The notes under the pieces: model-generated
Told to the model about the DNA's origin: nothing
Seen by the model: only the letters and a program-made list of their open reading frames with translations
Databases searched by the model: none
Origin: an uncultured Eubacteriales bacterium
GTDB taxonomy: Bacteria; Bacillota_A; Clostridia; Lachnospirales; Cellulosilyticaceae
Direction: 5' to 3'
Assembly (NCBI GenBank): GCA_900556665.1
Contig: USPX01000006.1
Span: 1 to 28,067, forward strand
Length of the DNA stretch: 28,067 nucleotides
Program-made: the position numbers and the translations under genes
In this document: positions 17,016 to 25,776 of the stretch, in pieces
Layout of the letters: every line of letters starts with the position of its first letter
How positions within the stretch are numbered: position 1 is the stretch's first letter

Positions 17016-17801
17016 CTATTTCATTTTGTTAGATAGGCTATAACATCTTCCTTTAATACAAATCTGCTCTTCTTCACCATCTATATCTAAGAAACGTACG
17101 TAATAAGGTAATGTTTCAACCTCTGTAATTAATTCATGTTCTTCCTGTATTTCTGTCTTTCTTGGGATATTAATCATATCTTCATAATCTTTATCTTGTA
17201 ATTTATTACCCACTACTATATTTCTTGTATAAATACCATTGTCTCTAAGATAAGTATTTATCTTTTCAATGAAACCTTTAGCAAATAACTCTGTTTCCTC
17301 ATTTTTGGCATATTTTAAACTTCTATAAAGTCCTACCATAAATAAATTAATAAACTTATCTTCTAGTAACGATGCGAAATCTGCTGTTAAATCTTCCGAA
17401 GTTTCTTCTTCTACTTCTAATGTGGCATCAAAATCTATGAACTTCTCTAAACCTTTGTTATATTTCTCTAATAGCTTAATATATTGTCCTTTTTGCTCAC
17501 TTTGACTTTCTTGTAAATATGCCATAATCTCATGAGTAGCTCTAAGTTTCTTAATCCTCTCTTCTATAGCAGCTTCTCTTTGTAAGCCATCTTCTATAGT
17601 ATAAAAATCAAAGGGAATAACCTTTGTATCTTCGATTTTGAAAACTTCAATAGGATTTCTAGTGTTCTCTTTCTCTATAGCGCTTTTGTTTTCTTCTTCC
17701 TTAGCTTGTATGCTATATTCATACACCTTTACCTTATAGTGCTCTGTATCTTTTAAGAAGTTCTTAATATCTTGTAAAATCATTTGCCCGTTCATATTCA
17801 T
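17016..17801 (-). CDS. Soluble paralogue of the membrane-anchored GrpE-like protein
   Basis: The 261-residue protein lacks a membrane span. Its N-terminal half is helical and charged. Residues ~135-261 align closely with the C-terminal domain of the gene at 15709-16998: GIYTRNIVVGN, DYEDMINIPRKTE, EVETLPYYVRFLD and a LSNKMK end. The gene abuts the Hsp70 no. 1 stop with no gap. GGAG sits 4 bases from the first ATG and 10 from a second in-frame ATG two codons on, so the start could be 17795. It is best seen as a cytosolic partner of Hsp70 no. 1. The GrpE link is a weak pattern match, while the pairing of two paralogues with two Hsp70 genes is clear from gene order. Confidence 0.75.
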   Translation of the reverse strand: MNMNGQMILQDIKNFLKDTEHYKVKVYEYSIQAKEEENKSAIEKENTRNPIEVFKIEDTKVIPFDFYTIEDGLQREAAIEERIKKLRATHEIMAYLQESQSEQKGQYIKLLEKYNKGLEKFIDFDATLEVEEETSEDLTADFASLLEDKFINLFMVGLYRSLKYAKNEETELFAKGFIEKINTYLRDNGIYTRNIVVGNKLQDKDYEDMINIPRKTEIQEEHELITEVETLPYYVRFLDIDGEEEQICIKGRCYSLSNKMK

Positions 17802-19379
17802 CTACTCCAAATTACTTTCTTTATTTACTTGAATATTTCCATCCTTAATCGCTAAATTTGTTTTACAATCTATAATTTCAGCTGTTACATTAAGAGAGCC
17901 ATCTACCTGTGCATCAAAAGTGACTTCTACAATCGTATCATTCTTCTTAAGCCCATCTGGTAAATTAGAAATAATGAGTACATCAATTTGTTCAATTCCC
18001 TTATCAAATACACGTCTTGCATTTGGATAGTTTTTGATATCCCTCTCAAAGATTTTAACTTCCAGACGTTGTTGTCCATCTTCTCTTAAGTTATAACGTT
18101 GTTTTGTTTTATAAGGAAGTACTGTATTTACATCAATAAGTTTTTCAAATACACTTAAGCTTGCGCCTTGTGCTACTTCTATTCCAAGCTCCACATTTGT
18201 TTTTGCAATAGTTGTTAAGCCTTCACTAAAGCTAAAGCTTGCAAGTGTTGCTGCACCTTTTGAAATGAGTGTAGAAACATCATCTGCAAATTTGATTTTC
18301 ATATCCATAGCTTTTTCTAGTTCTGCACGTACCATAGGAATTTGAGAACTACCACCGGCTAAAACGATTTCTTCTACTTCATCTATATTTTCTTTCTTTG
18401 CTTCTTCTAAAACATTCATTGTGATTTCTACTGTTCGCTTGATATCTTTTGCCATGAACTTTTCTACATTGGCTCTTGTAAAAATCTCATTGTATTTAAC
18501 AGGCTCATCTCCTGGTAATAATAAATCAATATCCATTTCCGCTTCATCTTCAGAAGAAAGCTTTTCTTTTGCTTTGTTAGCAGCATCTCTAATAGCCTGC
18601 ATATTTCTCTTATATGTTTCTTCAGAAATCCCACTATCTTCCTCATCAAAGTCTTCTTCATCCATAGGCATCATTAAATCGAAATCATCTTCAATAGCTT
18701 CTAATAAGAACTCTACAATATGATTTGTTAACTTATTACCACCTAATGTTTTATCTCCACCAGTTGCAATCTCTGTGAATGTACCATCCTTTTCTCGTAA
18801 AATAGAAACATCAAAGGTTCCTCCACCAAAGTCATATACTAGAATGTTTTTGCCTTCTTCGCCGCTTTCTCTCTGATAAGCAATAGCTGCTGCTGTTGGC
18901 TCTGCGGCTAATTTTACATCTCTAAGACCTGCTTCTAGTGCTGCCCATTTAGTAGCTTCTTTCTCTGTTGAACTAAACTTAGCTGGTACAGTAATAACTG
19001 CCTTCTCAACAAATCCTTCTTCCACACCAAATTCCTTAATCAGGCGTGTCTCAATAGCTTTTATAACTTTTACTAAGAAGCACATCGCCACTTCTTTTGA
19101 AGGAATCTTAAAGCGGTCACCATTTTCTGCAGTAATTTGATGTTTATAACTACGGTCACCCATAGTTGCTTTGAAGTTACTTACAAAAGCACTTACATTT
19201 TGCTTTCCTCTTTCAATAGCTTCATTTCCAATAACCCACTCATCTTCTGAATTGAAAAAAACTGCTGATGGAATGATTACCTTATTTGATACTTTTAAAC
19301 TCTTAAGTTTGTTTTTCTTATCTATATAAGAAACAACAGTATTGGTTGTCCCTAAATCTATGCCTATTTCTTTTCCCAC
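17802..19379 (-). CDS. Hsp70/DnaK-like chaperone lacking the helical lid (Hsp70 no. 1)
   Basis: The 525-residue protein is the most DnaK-like of the set. It has GIDLGTTNTVVSY (6-18), AVITVPAKFSS (127-137), AEPTAAAIAYQ (159-169), LVYDFGGGTFDVSIL (180-194) and VLAGGSSQIP (339-348). A recognisable substrate-binding beta domain follows (about 395-515). The ~100-residue helical lid of DnaK is missing, which should weaken substrate capture or change its mode. An acidic loop lies at about 230-250. The start is GTG with AGGGGG upstream at good spacing. It directly follows the structural genes of the particle and abuts a paired GrpE-like gene. It is separate in type from a housekeeping dnaK, since no dnaJ, grpE-heat-shock or hrcA gene surrounds it. 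Confidence 0.93.
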   Translation of the reverse strand: MGKEIGIDLGTTNTVVSYIDKKNKLKSLKVSNKVIIPSAVFFNSEDEWVIGNEAIERGKQNVSAFVSNFKATMGDRSYKHQITAENGDRFKIPSKEVAMCFLVKVIKAIETRLIKEFGVEEGFVEKAVITVPAKFSSTEKEATKWAALEAGLRDVKLAAEPTAAAIAYQRESGEEGKNILVYDFGGGTFDVSILREKDGTFTEIATGGDKTLGGNKLTNHIVEFLLEAIEDDFDLMMPMDEEDFDEEDSGISEETYKRNMQAIRDAANKAKEKLSSEDEAEMDIDLLLPGDEPVKYNEIFTRANVEKFMAKDIKRTVEITMNVLEEAKKENIDEVEEIVLAGGSSQIPMVRAELEKAMDMKIKFADDVSTLISKGAATLASFSFSEGLTTIAKTNVELGIEVAQGASLSVFEKLIDVNTVLPYKTKQRYNLREDGQQRLEVKIFERDIKNYPNARRVFDKGIEQIDVLIISNLPDGLKKNDTIVEVTFDAQVDGSLNVTAEIIDCKTNLAIKDGNIQVNKESNLE

Positions 19380-19391
19380 TTGTTTTGCCCC

Positions 19392-20036
19392 CTAATAAAT
19401 TGATATTTCACCAATATGCATTGTATTTGCTACTTCTATTACACCCATATGATGTTCCCATACAGTTTCTAAACGGTGTGTAAAATCTAAAAACAATTCC
19501 CTTATTAAAGCTAATTTCGCTTCATTTTCTGCTGTTTTTGTTTCTTGCAAATATAAAATAAAAGTCTCTTCACTTTTTCTATAATAAATAGCACATCCAT
19601 TAAAGATGCGTTTAATAGCTTCCATAAAGACAAGCTTTCTACCGTCCATCTTATTCATGTTATAAATACTTTCTAAAATGATCTTTTGTTCTTTGGTATT
19701 TAACTTTATATATGCTTCTTTTACTAAGTTCCCGAAGTATCCTGTTTGGATTTCTTCTTCTATAATTTGTAGGCATAAAGCCTGAGTATGTACACCTTTT
19801 TCATGATCTAGCTGTGCTAAAAAGTGTATTAATAAATTAGCTATATCTTTGCTATCATCTGTTTCTTCTTGCTCCATAAGCTTTTCAAATATAGGAAAAA
19901 ATCTATTTAAAACATTTACTTCAATACAATGATTTGATAGTTCCCTATCTTCCCACACTTCTAAGTAAGGGCTATATCTCTCTCTAGCAATTTTGTATTC
20001 GTTTTCTTCTCTATAGTTCTCCCAGATATAACTCAT
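19392..20036 (-). CDS. Unrecognised 214-residue protein, possible baseplate-associated part
   Basis: A largely helical protein with no recognised domain, membrane span or catalytic motif. I chose the ATG at 20036 because it overlaps the previous stop as ATGA and has AGGTG at 8 bases. A GTG six codons earlier is also open. The four-base overlap ties its translation tightly to the 415-residue gene before it, so the two products may act in a complex. It sits between the structural block and the first Hsp70 gene, where either a baseplate component or a chaperone-client adaptor would be expected. Both options are inference. Confidence 0.7.
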   Translation of the reverse strand: MSYIWENYREENEYKIARERYSPYLEVWEDRELSNHCIEVNVLNRFFPIFEKLMEQEETDDSKDIANLLIHFLAQLDHEKGVHTQALCLQIIEEEIQTGYFGNLVKEAYIKLNTKEQKIILESIYNMNKMDGRKLVFMEAIKRIFNGCAIYYRKSEETFILYLQETKTAENEAKLALIRELFLDFTHRLETVWEHHMGVIEVANTMHIGEISIY

Positions 20037-21280
20037 GCATATACACCTACCCACGTATGTTCTGGATACTCAAAACTCAGATTTGCTAAAATGTAATTCG
20101 CATAATCCTCAAAATAGATGTTATCTACGTCCCCACTAAAACTTAAATAAACCATGCCTCTATTCTTAGCACCAAAATATGCATAGTTTGTAGCATAATA
20201 GCTATGTTGTTTCGTATAACGATTAATCTTCACTTTGTTTTCTGGATTCATACTGATATCCTCTAACTCAAAGTTAAGCTGAGGATTTTCAAATATATTA
20301 ATCACATAACGAATATCGCTCTTTGTACGTAACTTAAATTTATCTAGATAATGCTGTTTAATCTTATTACTAAAGAATTCTTGTGGTATAAGCTCCTCAT
20401 CTACTACCTGAAAACTTATCTTTTTAAATTCAGGTATATATTCTTCTGCAATAATCTCCATTCGCATATCTACTAGACTAATTTCATCTACTTTTTCTTT
20501 GCAAAATAAATAGGCGCCTTCTTCCATATCAAATTGATGATAGAATTTCTCTTGTCCTTTATAAGGCTTTCTAATTTTACGTGAAGTTTCTATAACTTCT
20601 GCTTTAACATTCCACATTAAAGTGTGATCAGTTTTTAATACCTTTTCTAGACCATTTGCTTCTAATTTTAGATCTACATTTGTCCATTCTTTTAGCTCTA
20701 CTTTATTAATATAAATATCTACCATACGTCTTCCTAATGGCGAGTAAAGAACTGGTGCTTTAAAACAATATTGTTCACTTAACTTGATAAGCTCCTTCTC
20801 TGCTTCAAGTACCAAAGGATTAAAATACAAGCAATAAGTAATTTGGTGTTCTTCCCCATTCTTATCTTGGATTACACCCTGATATGTCTGATTTAAATAT
20901 CCTTCTACCTCACTATATTTACACATTAGAAAAGCTGTATCATAGTATCCACTTTGCGCTTGGCCTCTACTTATATTCGTCTCTAAATCTGAGACTGCTT
21001 CATCATAAACTGCTGCATAACTTAAAAGATCTTTATACGGTACCACTTCTTCAAAACCAACTTTATTTAAAGAATGTACTTCCGTACGTGGTACAAGCAG
21101 CGTATAAATACTAGGAATTGCTTGTTCCTGTTTTTTTTCGTTTACAATGTCTTGTTTTATATTCTCTATAACCTTGTTATGCTCTTTTATAAGAGCGGAA
21201 AATACATCATTAAAAAGTTCCTTTTGTTCTTCATTTAGTCTACTTTTTTCAATAAGTTGTTTTAAATCTGGCTGATTCAT
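20033..21280 (-). CDS. Unrecognised 415-residue protein downstream of the VgrG-like gene
   Basis: The protein has a short helical N-terminus (about 1-50), then a mixed alpha/beta body with many Y, F and E residues, and no signal peptide, membrane span or known motif that I can see. AGGGGG precedes the ATG, 12 bases after the VgrG-like gene. Position next to the spike gene favours a baseplate or wedge-like role; T6SS TssF/G/K or phage gp6/gp7-like proteins would fill that slot. I could not match any of these families by eye. It could instead handle effector loading. Confidence 0.7.
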   Translation of the reverse strand: MNQPDLKQLIEKSRLNEEQKELFNDVFSALIKEHNKVIENIKQDIVNEKKQEQAIPSIYTLLVPRTEVHSLNKVGFEEVVPYKDLLSYAAVYDEAVSDLETNISRGQAQSGYYDTAFLMCKYSEVEGYLNQTYQGVIQDKNGEEHQITYCLYFNPLVLEAEKELIKLSEQYCFKAPVLYSPLGRRMVDIYINKVELKEWTNVDLKLEANGLEKVLKTDHTLMWNVKAEVIETSRKIRKPYKGQEKFYHQFDMEEGAYLFCKEKVDEISLVDMRMEIIAEEYIPEFKKISFQVVDEELIPQEFFSNKIKQHYLDKFKLRTKSDIRYVINIFENPQLNFELEDISMNPENKVKINRYTKQHSYYATNYAYFGAKNRGMVYLSFSGDVDNIYFEDYANYILANLSFEYPEHTWVGVYA

Positions 21281-21292
21281 TCTTTCCCCCTA

Positions 21293-22603
21293 CTAGCCTA
21301 ATTCCACACCGCTGCTGCCTTTTATTTTTACTGTTCCTGCGCTTACTGAAACATCACTATCTGCTTTTATTTTCATCTTTCCTTTTGCAACAAGCTCTAT
21401 GCCTTCAGCTTCTACTAAACATATTTTTTCATTGAGTAAAACTTTATTATTCCCTACTTTTAATGTAATGCCCTCATCACTTAAGCACATTTCACTACCT
21501 TTAGTTTGAAGTATAATGCCCTCTTCTGTTAAAGCAATGCTTCTTCCTAACGGACTTACTATATATTTATTTTGTGCTTTGCTAAATTCCTTAGGTACAG
21601 CCTCTTTACGCACCATTCCTGTGGCAACGACATATTCTCCCATTACTTGTACACGGACAATATCTCCTACTTCTGGTAAAAAGACAATGCCTCCTGTAGC
21701 AGCTGCATAAGGCGTCATATATGGAATCCATACCCTATTGGTACTTTCTTTTTCCTCTACCTTACCTAATTGAAAATCTAATTGAAGTCTACCTAGTCCT
21801 TCTGAATCTTTATTTGCCACTACTTTTGCTTCAAACTCATATGCTATAGATTCTATCTTTTGCATAACTGTGTAATCTTTTTCACTCAGTTTATAGTGTT
21901 TCTTATACACATCTCTTTGCATTTCTATCTCTACTTGTGTTACAACATAAGACTTTCCTTCTAAACTTACAGGTTGCCCTAGTTCTAAAAATTCTTCTAA
22001 GGCTATAGAAACTTCTTCACCATTTATGCCTCTTTTACATGTATATTGCTTCACATGTTTTAAAGGAATTTGTTTTTCTTGTCCTGCTCGCTGTCTACTT
22101 ATTTCTAAGTACGGTGCCCCATAACTTAAATCCTCAACAAAGACATAGGCATTTATTTCTTTTGCAATACGTTTAATAAACTCAAAGTTTGTTTCCTCTA
22201 CTTGAAAGACTAGTGAACTAATGACACCATCTCCCTCTTTCCCCTTTACTTTGATTTCTAATGATGTACTATTTAAACTCTCTAATACATCTTTATAAGT
22301 TTTGTTGGTATTTTGAAAAACACGTACCTTTTTTTCTCTATCTTCATAAATGGAGGTAGAATATAATTCTACCTCCATCCATGTTTCTGAGAAGGTTTCA
22401 GTTACACTAAATGTTTCTATTGTTCCATATAAAAGGTCACGTTCCTGAAGTTTAATATTAACTGTATCACCTAATTTCTTTTTCAAGAAAGGCTCATCTT
22501 CTGTTGTGCGTACCTTAAATTTGCAATATGTATGTGCATCTACCGCTTTAATAAGATAAAACTCTGTAATAGTCGCTAACTTACTTAATCCTTCTATATT
22601 CAT
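21293..22603 (-). CDS. VgrG/gpD-like spike protein
   Basis: The 436-residue protein has the VgrG layout without an effector extension. The first ~240 residues match the phage gpD/gp27-like base, including LGDTVNI, an early beta barrel and EETNFEFIKRIAKEINAYVF (136-155). A gp5-like OB fold follows (about 255-335, with GLGRLQLDF and PEVGDIVRVQVMGEYVVATGMVRKE spanning 310-334). The last ~90 residues are short beta repeats with alternating V/I and charged residues, typical of the triple-stranded spike. Hcp-like tube and sheath-like genes precede it. It should form the trimer at the particle tip, capped by the PAAR-like protein of 25777-27366. The assignment is strong on architecture; the exact contractile-system class is not fixed. 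Confidence 0.9.
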   Translation of the reverse strand: MNIEGLSKLATITEFYLIKAVDAHTYCKFKVRTTEDEPFLKKKLGDTVNIKLQERDLLYGTIETFSVTETFSETWMEVELYSTSIYEDREKKVRVFQNTNKTYKDVLESLNSTSLEIKVKGKEGDGVISSLVFQVEETNFEFIKRIAKEINAYVFVEDLSYGAPYLEISRQRAGQEKQIPLKHVKQYTCKRGINGEEVSIALEEFLELGQPVSLEGKSYVVTQVEIEMQRDVYKKHYKLSEKDYTVMQKIESIAYEFEAKVVANKDSEGLGRLQLDFQLGKVEEKESTNRVWIPYMTPYAAATGGIVFLPEVGDIVRVQVMGEYVVATGMVRKEAVPKEFSKAQNKYIVSPLGRSIALTEEGIILQTKGSEMCLSDEGITLKVGNNKVLLNEKICLVEAEGIELVAKGKMKIKADSDVSVSAGTVKIKGSSGVELG

Positions 22604-22613
22604 ATGCTAATTC

Positions 22614-23042
22614 CTAGTTATCATAAATTTGAATTTGATCTAAGTTTACTTGACGTTGTGAAATAAGAATTTCATATTTACCGTTATCTCTTGTTTCTTT
22701 ACCACCTGTACCAAATTCTTCAGTGTAATCTACTACGAAAGCATTGTCGAATTTATATTCACGTAATAAGTTGTATTCATCTTCTTTGATTTGAACTGTA
22801 ACTGTTCTATATACTTTTGCTTTTTCTGTATCTAATGTCCATTTAAAGAGATTTTTTGTTTTAGTTTTACCTTCTGGTAAAATACTTCCTTTGATTCTTA
22901 TTTGTCCTACCATATCATTTGCACGGTCAAAAGCATGATCTTTTTCTGAATCAAGTTTCACTTCTACGCTATCAATTTCTTTATTTACTAGTTTAATTTC
23001 TTCTACTTCTGGTCCTTCAATAATTACTTCATATACTAACAT
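22614..23042 (-). CDS. Hcp/tail-tube-like protein
   Basis: The 142-residue protein is beta-rich, of a size expected for an Hcp or gp19-like tube subunit. It sits between sheath-like and VgrG-like genes, the usual place for a tube gene. Features include an early acidic strand region, a central K/V-rich beta pair, and a closing strand of ILISQRQVNL type. A strong AAGGAGGA ribosome site suggests high expression, as a structural protein would need. No signature motif is available for proof, so the call rests on size, beta pattern, position and ribosome site. Confidence 0.72.
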   Translation of the reverse strand: MLVYEVIIEGPEVEEIKLVNKEIDSVEVKLDSEKDHAFDRANDMVGQIRIKGSILPEGKTKTKNLFKWTLDTEKAKVYRTVTVQIKEDEYNLLREYKFDNAFVVDYTEEFGTGGKETRDNGKYEILISQRQVNLDQIQIYDN

Positions 23043-23076
23043 CTTACATCCTCCTTAGTTTCTCTATATTTTTAAA

Positions 23077-25230
23077 TTAATCTTCTATTACTTCAATTTG
23101 TAAAATTTCATCTTCTTTGCCAAACTTAATTGATAAAGCTTTTCTCTCTTCAATATAATCAATATCATCTTCTGCTTGTAAAATATTATTAGCAATGTCA
23201 CCATAACGTTCAACGTTAGTCTCAGCTTTCCATTTCTTAACCTTAGTATCTAAAAATGTTCTAATTGACGCTGGTGTTACCTTACCCTCACTGTTTAAAT
23301 AAAGACCTACAAAATCTTTAGTTAATGTTTTATAAATTGGTTTATAGACATCTGCATTACCTGAATCTTTTGCTAACGTTCTTGCATTAAATACATAAAT
23401 ATTATTAATAAGTTCATCTTTGAAGTACACTTTATTTGAGCAGAATGTAAATCCAAAACGATCTTTAATAATTTCTTGTTCAGCTTCTTTAGACCATTTA
23501 AGTGCTGTCTCACGATTGAGCTTTGTAAGTAATGTCTTACTATTTGTTTCTTCTTCTAAGTTAAAACGTACCCCTGGATTATTGTCTCTTGTTTTAAATC
23601 CTTTATTTTTTAGATATGAAGGTTGTTGATACGCTACTGTAAGTGCACAAGCTACATAAGCAGAATCTAAGTAAATACCTGGTAAGTTTAAGAATACTGC
23701 TTCTCCCCATTGATTTACACCAATTTGTGCTACTCCTTCTTTTTTAGGTAATAATGTGAAATTAGGATATGTAAATACTGCATATTCACTATTAATACCT
23801 TTTACTGCTGTCTTGTACTCTCTTACTTTCTCTGCTGTTAGATTTAAGAAACCTGTATTTTCATTTGCTTTGAAGTTAAAGAAAGTCATTACTTTTGCTT
23901 CTTTTAATACTTCTAATAATGCTTTAGCTGTTTGTAAGTGAATAAGCCCATTATTTTTGCTACCTGTATCTGATGACATATCTAAATCCATGTCTAAATC
24001 ATCATCTAAAGATATATCCATCATATCTGCAACTTCTTCTTCATTACCTTGAATAGCTGGCAAAATAGCAAACCATACTCTTTTATCTTCATGTTCACTT
24101 AAATGCATAAGGTATTCTCTTAATTTTTCTTTAATTCCTGGTTGCACAAGTTGGTCTGCTTTACAGTTGGCAATAATTAATGGTGTTTCTAATTTGCCAT
24201 TAGTTGATGCATGTTCAAAGAATACTTGTACTGCAAGTAATTTTTCTATTACTGCTGAAATTGCTTGAATAAGACTTTCTTGTGATTGTTTGTAGATTGC
24301 TTGATATGTACTTTTCTTAGCTTCTAATTCTTCAATGCTTTCTACTTTCATAACCTTTGCTTCAGCATAGTTTGATACAACTAAGTTTGCCATAAACTCA
24401 GAATTACGCATTGCTTCAGGTGCATTTTGATTAAAATCTTTACGTATATAATTAGCAAGTGCTAATGTTTGTTTTTCTTCTTTTTCTTGCTCCTCTATAC
24501 TTACATCATGGCTTTCAATCCACATAATGTCCCCTTGATCATCATAAGCAATGCTGCCACCAATCATCTTTGGTGCTTCACTTACATTTTGAACACTATT
24601 ATCTTTACCATTTGTTAATAAGTTTAACTTAACTTCTGTATCTGCTAACGCAAGTGGAATAAGTGCTAAAGGTCTTTCTTTATACTTCATTACAATTTGT
24701 TTTCTTAAGCTTTGAATGTTTTTTACATATTTAGCTTTTTCCATACTTGGTAAGCCTGTTTCTTCTAACTTAAGATACTCTTTGTAGTTATACTCTAAGT
24801 CTCTTCTCATTTGTTGTGCTGCACGCATTTCACTCTCTGGTGTTAGGAATCTTCTGATATCATCATAATTAAATTCATTATTACTTACACCACTTGCTCC
24901 CTTTTTAACATATAAGTCCATCATAGATTTATAAAAACTATGTTCTGTGATATCTACTTCTTGATACTGACAAAACTCTGGTTTTTCTAAAGTATATTTA
25001 ACTTCAAATCCATTTTCACCTGGTACAAACATTTCATAAATAACAGGCTTAAACTTTTCTAAGAACTCTGCATAACTTCTTACTTCAAGTTCTTTAAGTT
25101 TTTCAGTGAATTCATCAGCTTTTTCTACGTCACCAAATTTTAAAAGTTGATAAAGATTAGCTGCTCCTTCAATTTTAAATTCTTCAAATAAAATAGTTTT
25201 ATAAGTCTGTCCAAATCTACTTAATGGCAT
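23077..25230 (-). CDS. Large contractile-sheath-like protein (TssC/VipB-type)
   Basis: The 717-residue protein is bigger than typical TssC (about 490-520). The middle shows a sheath-like pattern: AVFTYPNFTLLP (484-495), then NLPGIYLDSAYVACALTVAY (515-534). The C-terminus (about 660-717) is a beta-rich YGDI segment ending in IEV, like the sheath domain that contacts the tube. An acidic D/M-rich insertion lies at 406-420. The N-terminal ~250 residues are helical and extra compared with TssC, and might stand in for a small sheath subunit, since no TssB-like gene is visible. AGGAGGAG precedes the ATG. The sheath call is inferred from fold pattern and neighbours; a particle scaffold is the alternative. 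Confidence 0.68.
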   Translation of the reverse strand: MPLSRFGQTYKTILFEEFKIEGAANLYQLLKFGDVEKADEFTEKLKELEVRSYAEFLEKFKPVIYEMFVPGENGFEVKYTLEKPEFCQYQEVDITEHSFYKSMMDLYVKKGASGVSNNEFNYDDIRRFLTPESEMRAAQQMRRDLEYNYKEYLKLEETGLPSMEKAKYVKNIQSLRKQIVMKYKERPLALIPLALADTEVKLNLLTNGKDNSVQNVSEAPKMIGGSIAYDDQGDIMWIESHDVSIEEQEKEEKQTLALANYIRKDFNQNAPEAMRNSEFMANLVVSNYAEAKVMKVESIEELEAKKSTYQAIYKQSQESLIQAISAVIEKLLAVQVFFEHASTNGKLETPLIIANCKADQLVQPGIKEKLREYLMHLSEHEDKRVWFAILPAIQGNEEEVADMMDISLDDDLDMDLDMSSDTGSKNNGLIHLQTAKALLEVLKEAKVMTFFNFKANENTGFLNLTAEKVREYKTAVKGINSEYAVFTYPNFTLLPKKEGVAQIGVNQWGEAVFLNLPGIYLDSAYVACALTVAYQQPSYLKNKGFKTRDNNPGVRFNLEEETNSKTLLTKLNRETALKWSKEAEQEIIKDRFGFTFCSNKVYFKDELINNIYVFNARTLAKDSGNADVYKPIYKTLTKDFVGLYLNSEGKVTPASIRTFLDTKVKKWKAETNVERYGDIANNILQAEDDIDYIEERKALSIKFGKEDEILQIEVIED

Positions 25231-25247
25231 TTCTAACTCCTCCTAAA

Positions 25248-25775
25248 TTAATATGAATAAAAAACAACACCTTCTAGATTTTGTTTTTCTAATATTTCTT
25301 TTAAATCCTTTGTAATATAAATTTCTTGATTGCTTACTCCTTGCAATTTGAAGATATGATAATTACCCACATTATTGCCATCTATCACAATCTCTTCAGC
25401 ATAACCAAGTACTTCATTAACTATACTCTTATCATAATTGAGACAATTAATACGTGGCGGTAAAGCCAACCAATAAATTTCCCTTGCACCTGTTATTTCA
25501 CAGGTAATATAAATCTTTTTATAAAATAGGTTATCTATTTGCAACTTATCTAGGACAGCTTTAAAGCGGTCAGATATTAATGGGATATGATTTTGATAAA
25601 TAAAATCTGGGAACTCAATACCTCCTTCATCAACTACACCCACTTCTAAAGGCGCTTTATCTAAGAACTGAAACTCTGAATTTAAGCATCCCCTTTTAAG
25701 TTCCTGTATTGAATCATCTAGTGTGACATATTCCTCTGCATGATCCAAAGCTGCTAAAATATAAAATTCGTTTAT
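25248..25775 (-). CDS. Imm11-like (DUF1629) immunity protein, non-standard start
   Basis: The protein resembles the Imm11/DUF1629 immunity family: a short acidic beta/alpha protein with a KLQGVSNQEIYITKDLKEIL segment near the end. It follows a PAAR-AHH nuclease gene, the normal place for an immunity gene. It presumably blocks the AHH domain in the producing cell. The only standard start codon is TTG at 25748, which has no ribosome site. A strong GGGGAGGTG (25783-25791) instead sits 7 bases ahead of an ATA at 25775, in frame and giving the family-like N-terminus (M)NEFYIL. I take ATA as the likely start, at moderate confidence; with the TTG the protein is 166 residues. Confidence 0.72.
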   Translation of the reverse strand: MNEFYILAALDHAEEYVTLDDSIQELKRGCLNSEFQFLDKAPLEVGVVDEGGIEFPDFIYQNHIPLISDRFKAVLDKLQIDNLFYKKIYITCEITGAREIYWLALPPRINCLNYDKSIVNEVLGYAEEIVIDGNNVGNYHIFKLQGVSNQEIYITKDLKEILEKQNLEGVVFYSY

Positions 25776-25776
25776 G

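Noticed and set aside
18464..18661. Minus-strand 65-residue frame inside Hsp70 no. 1
   Set aside because: Frame-shifted shadow of a conserved Hsp70 coding region.
17802..19379. Housekeeping dnaK operon
   Set aside because: Protein lacks the lid, and neighbours are particle and GrpE-like genes, not hrcA, standard grpE or dnaJ.
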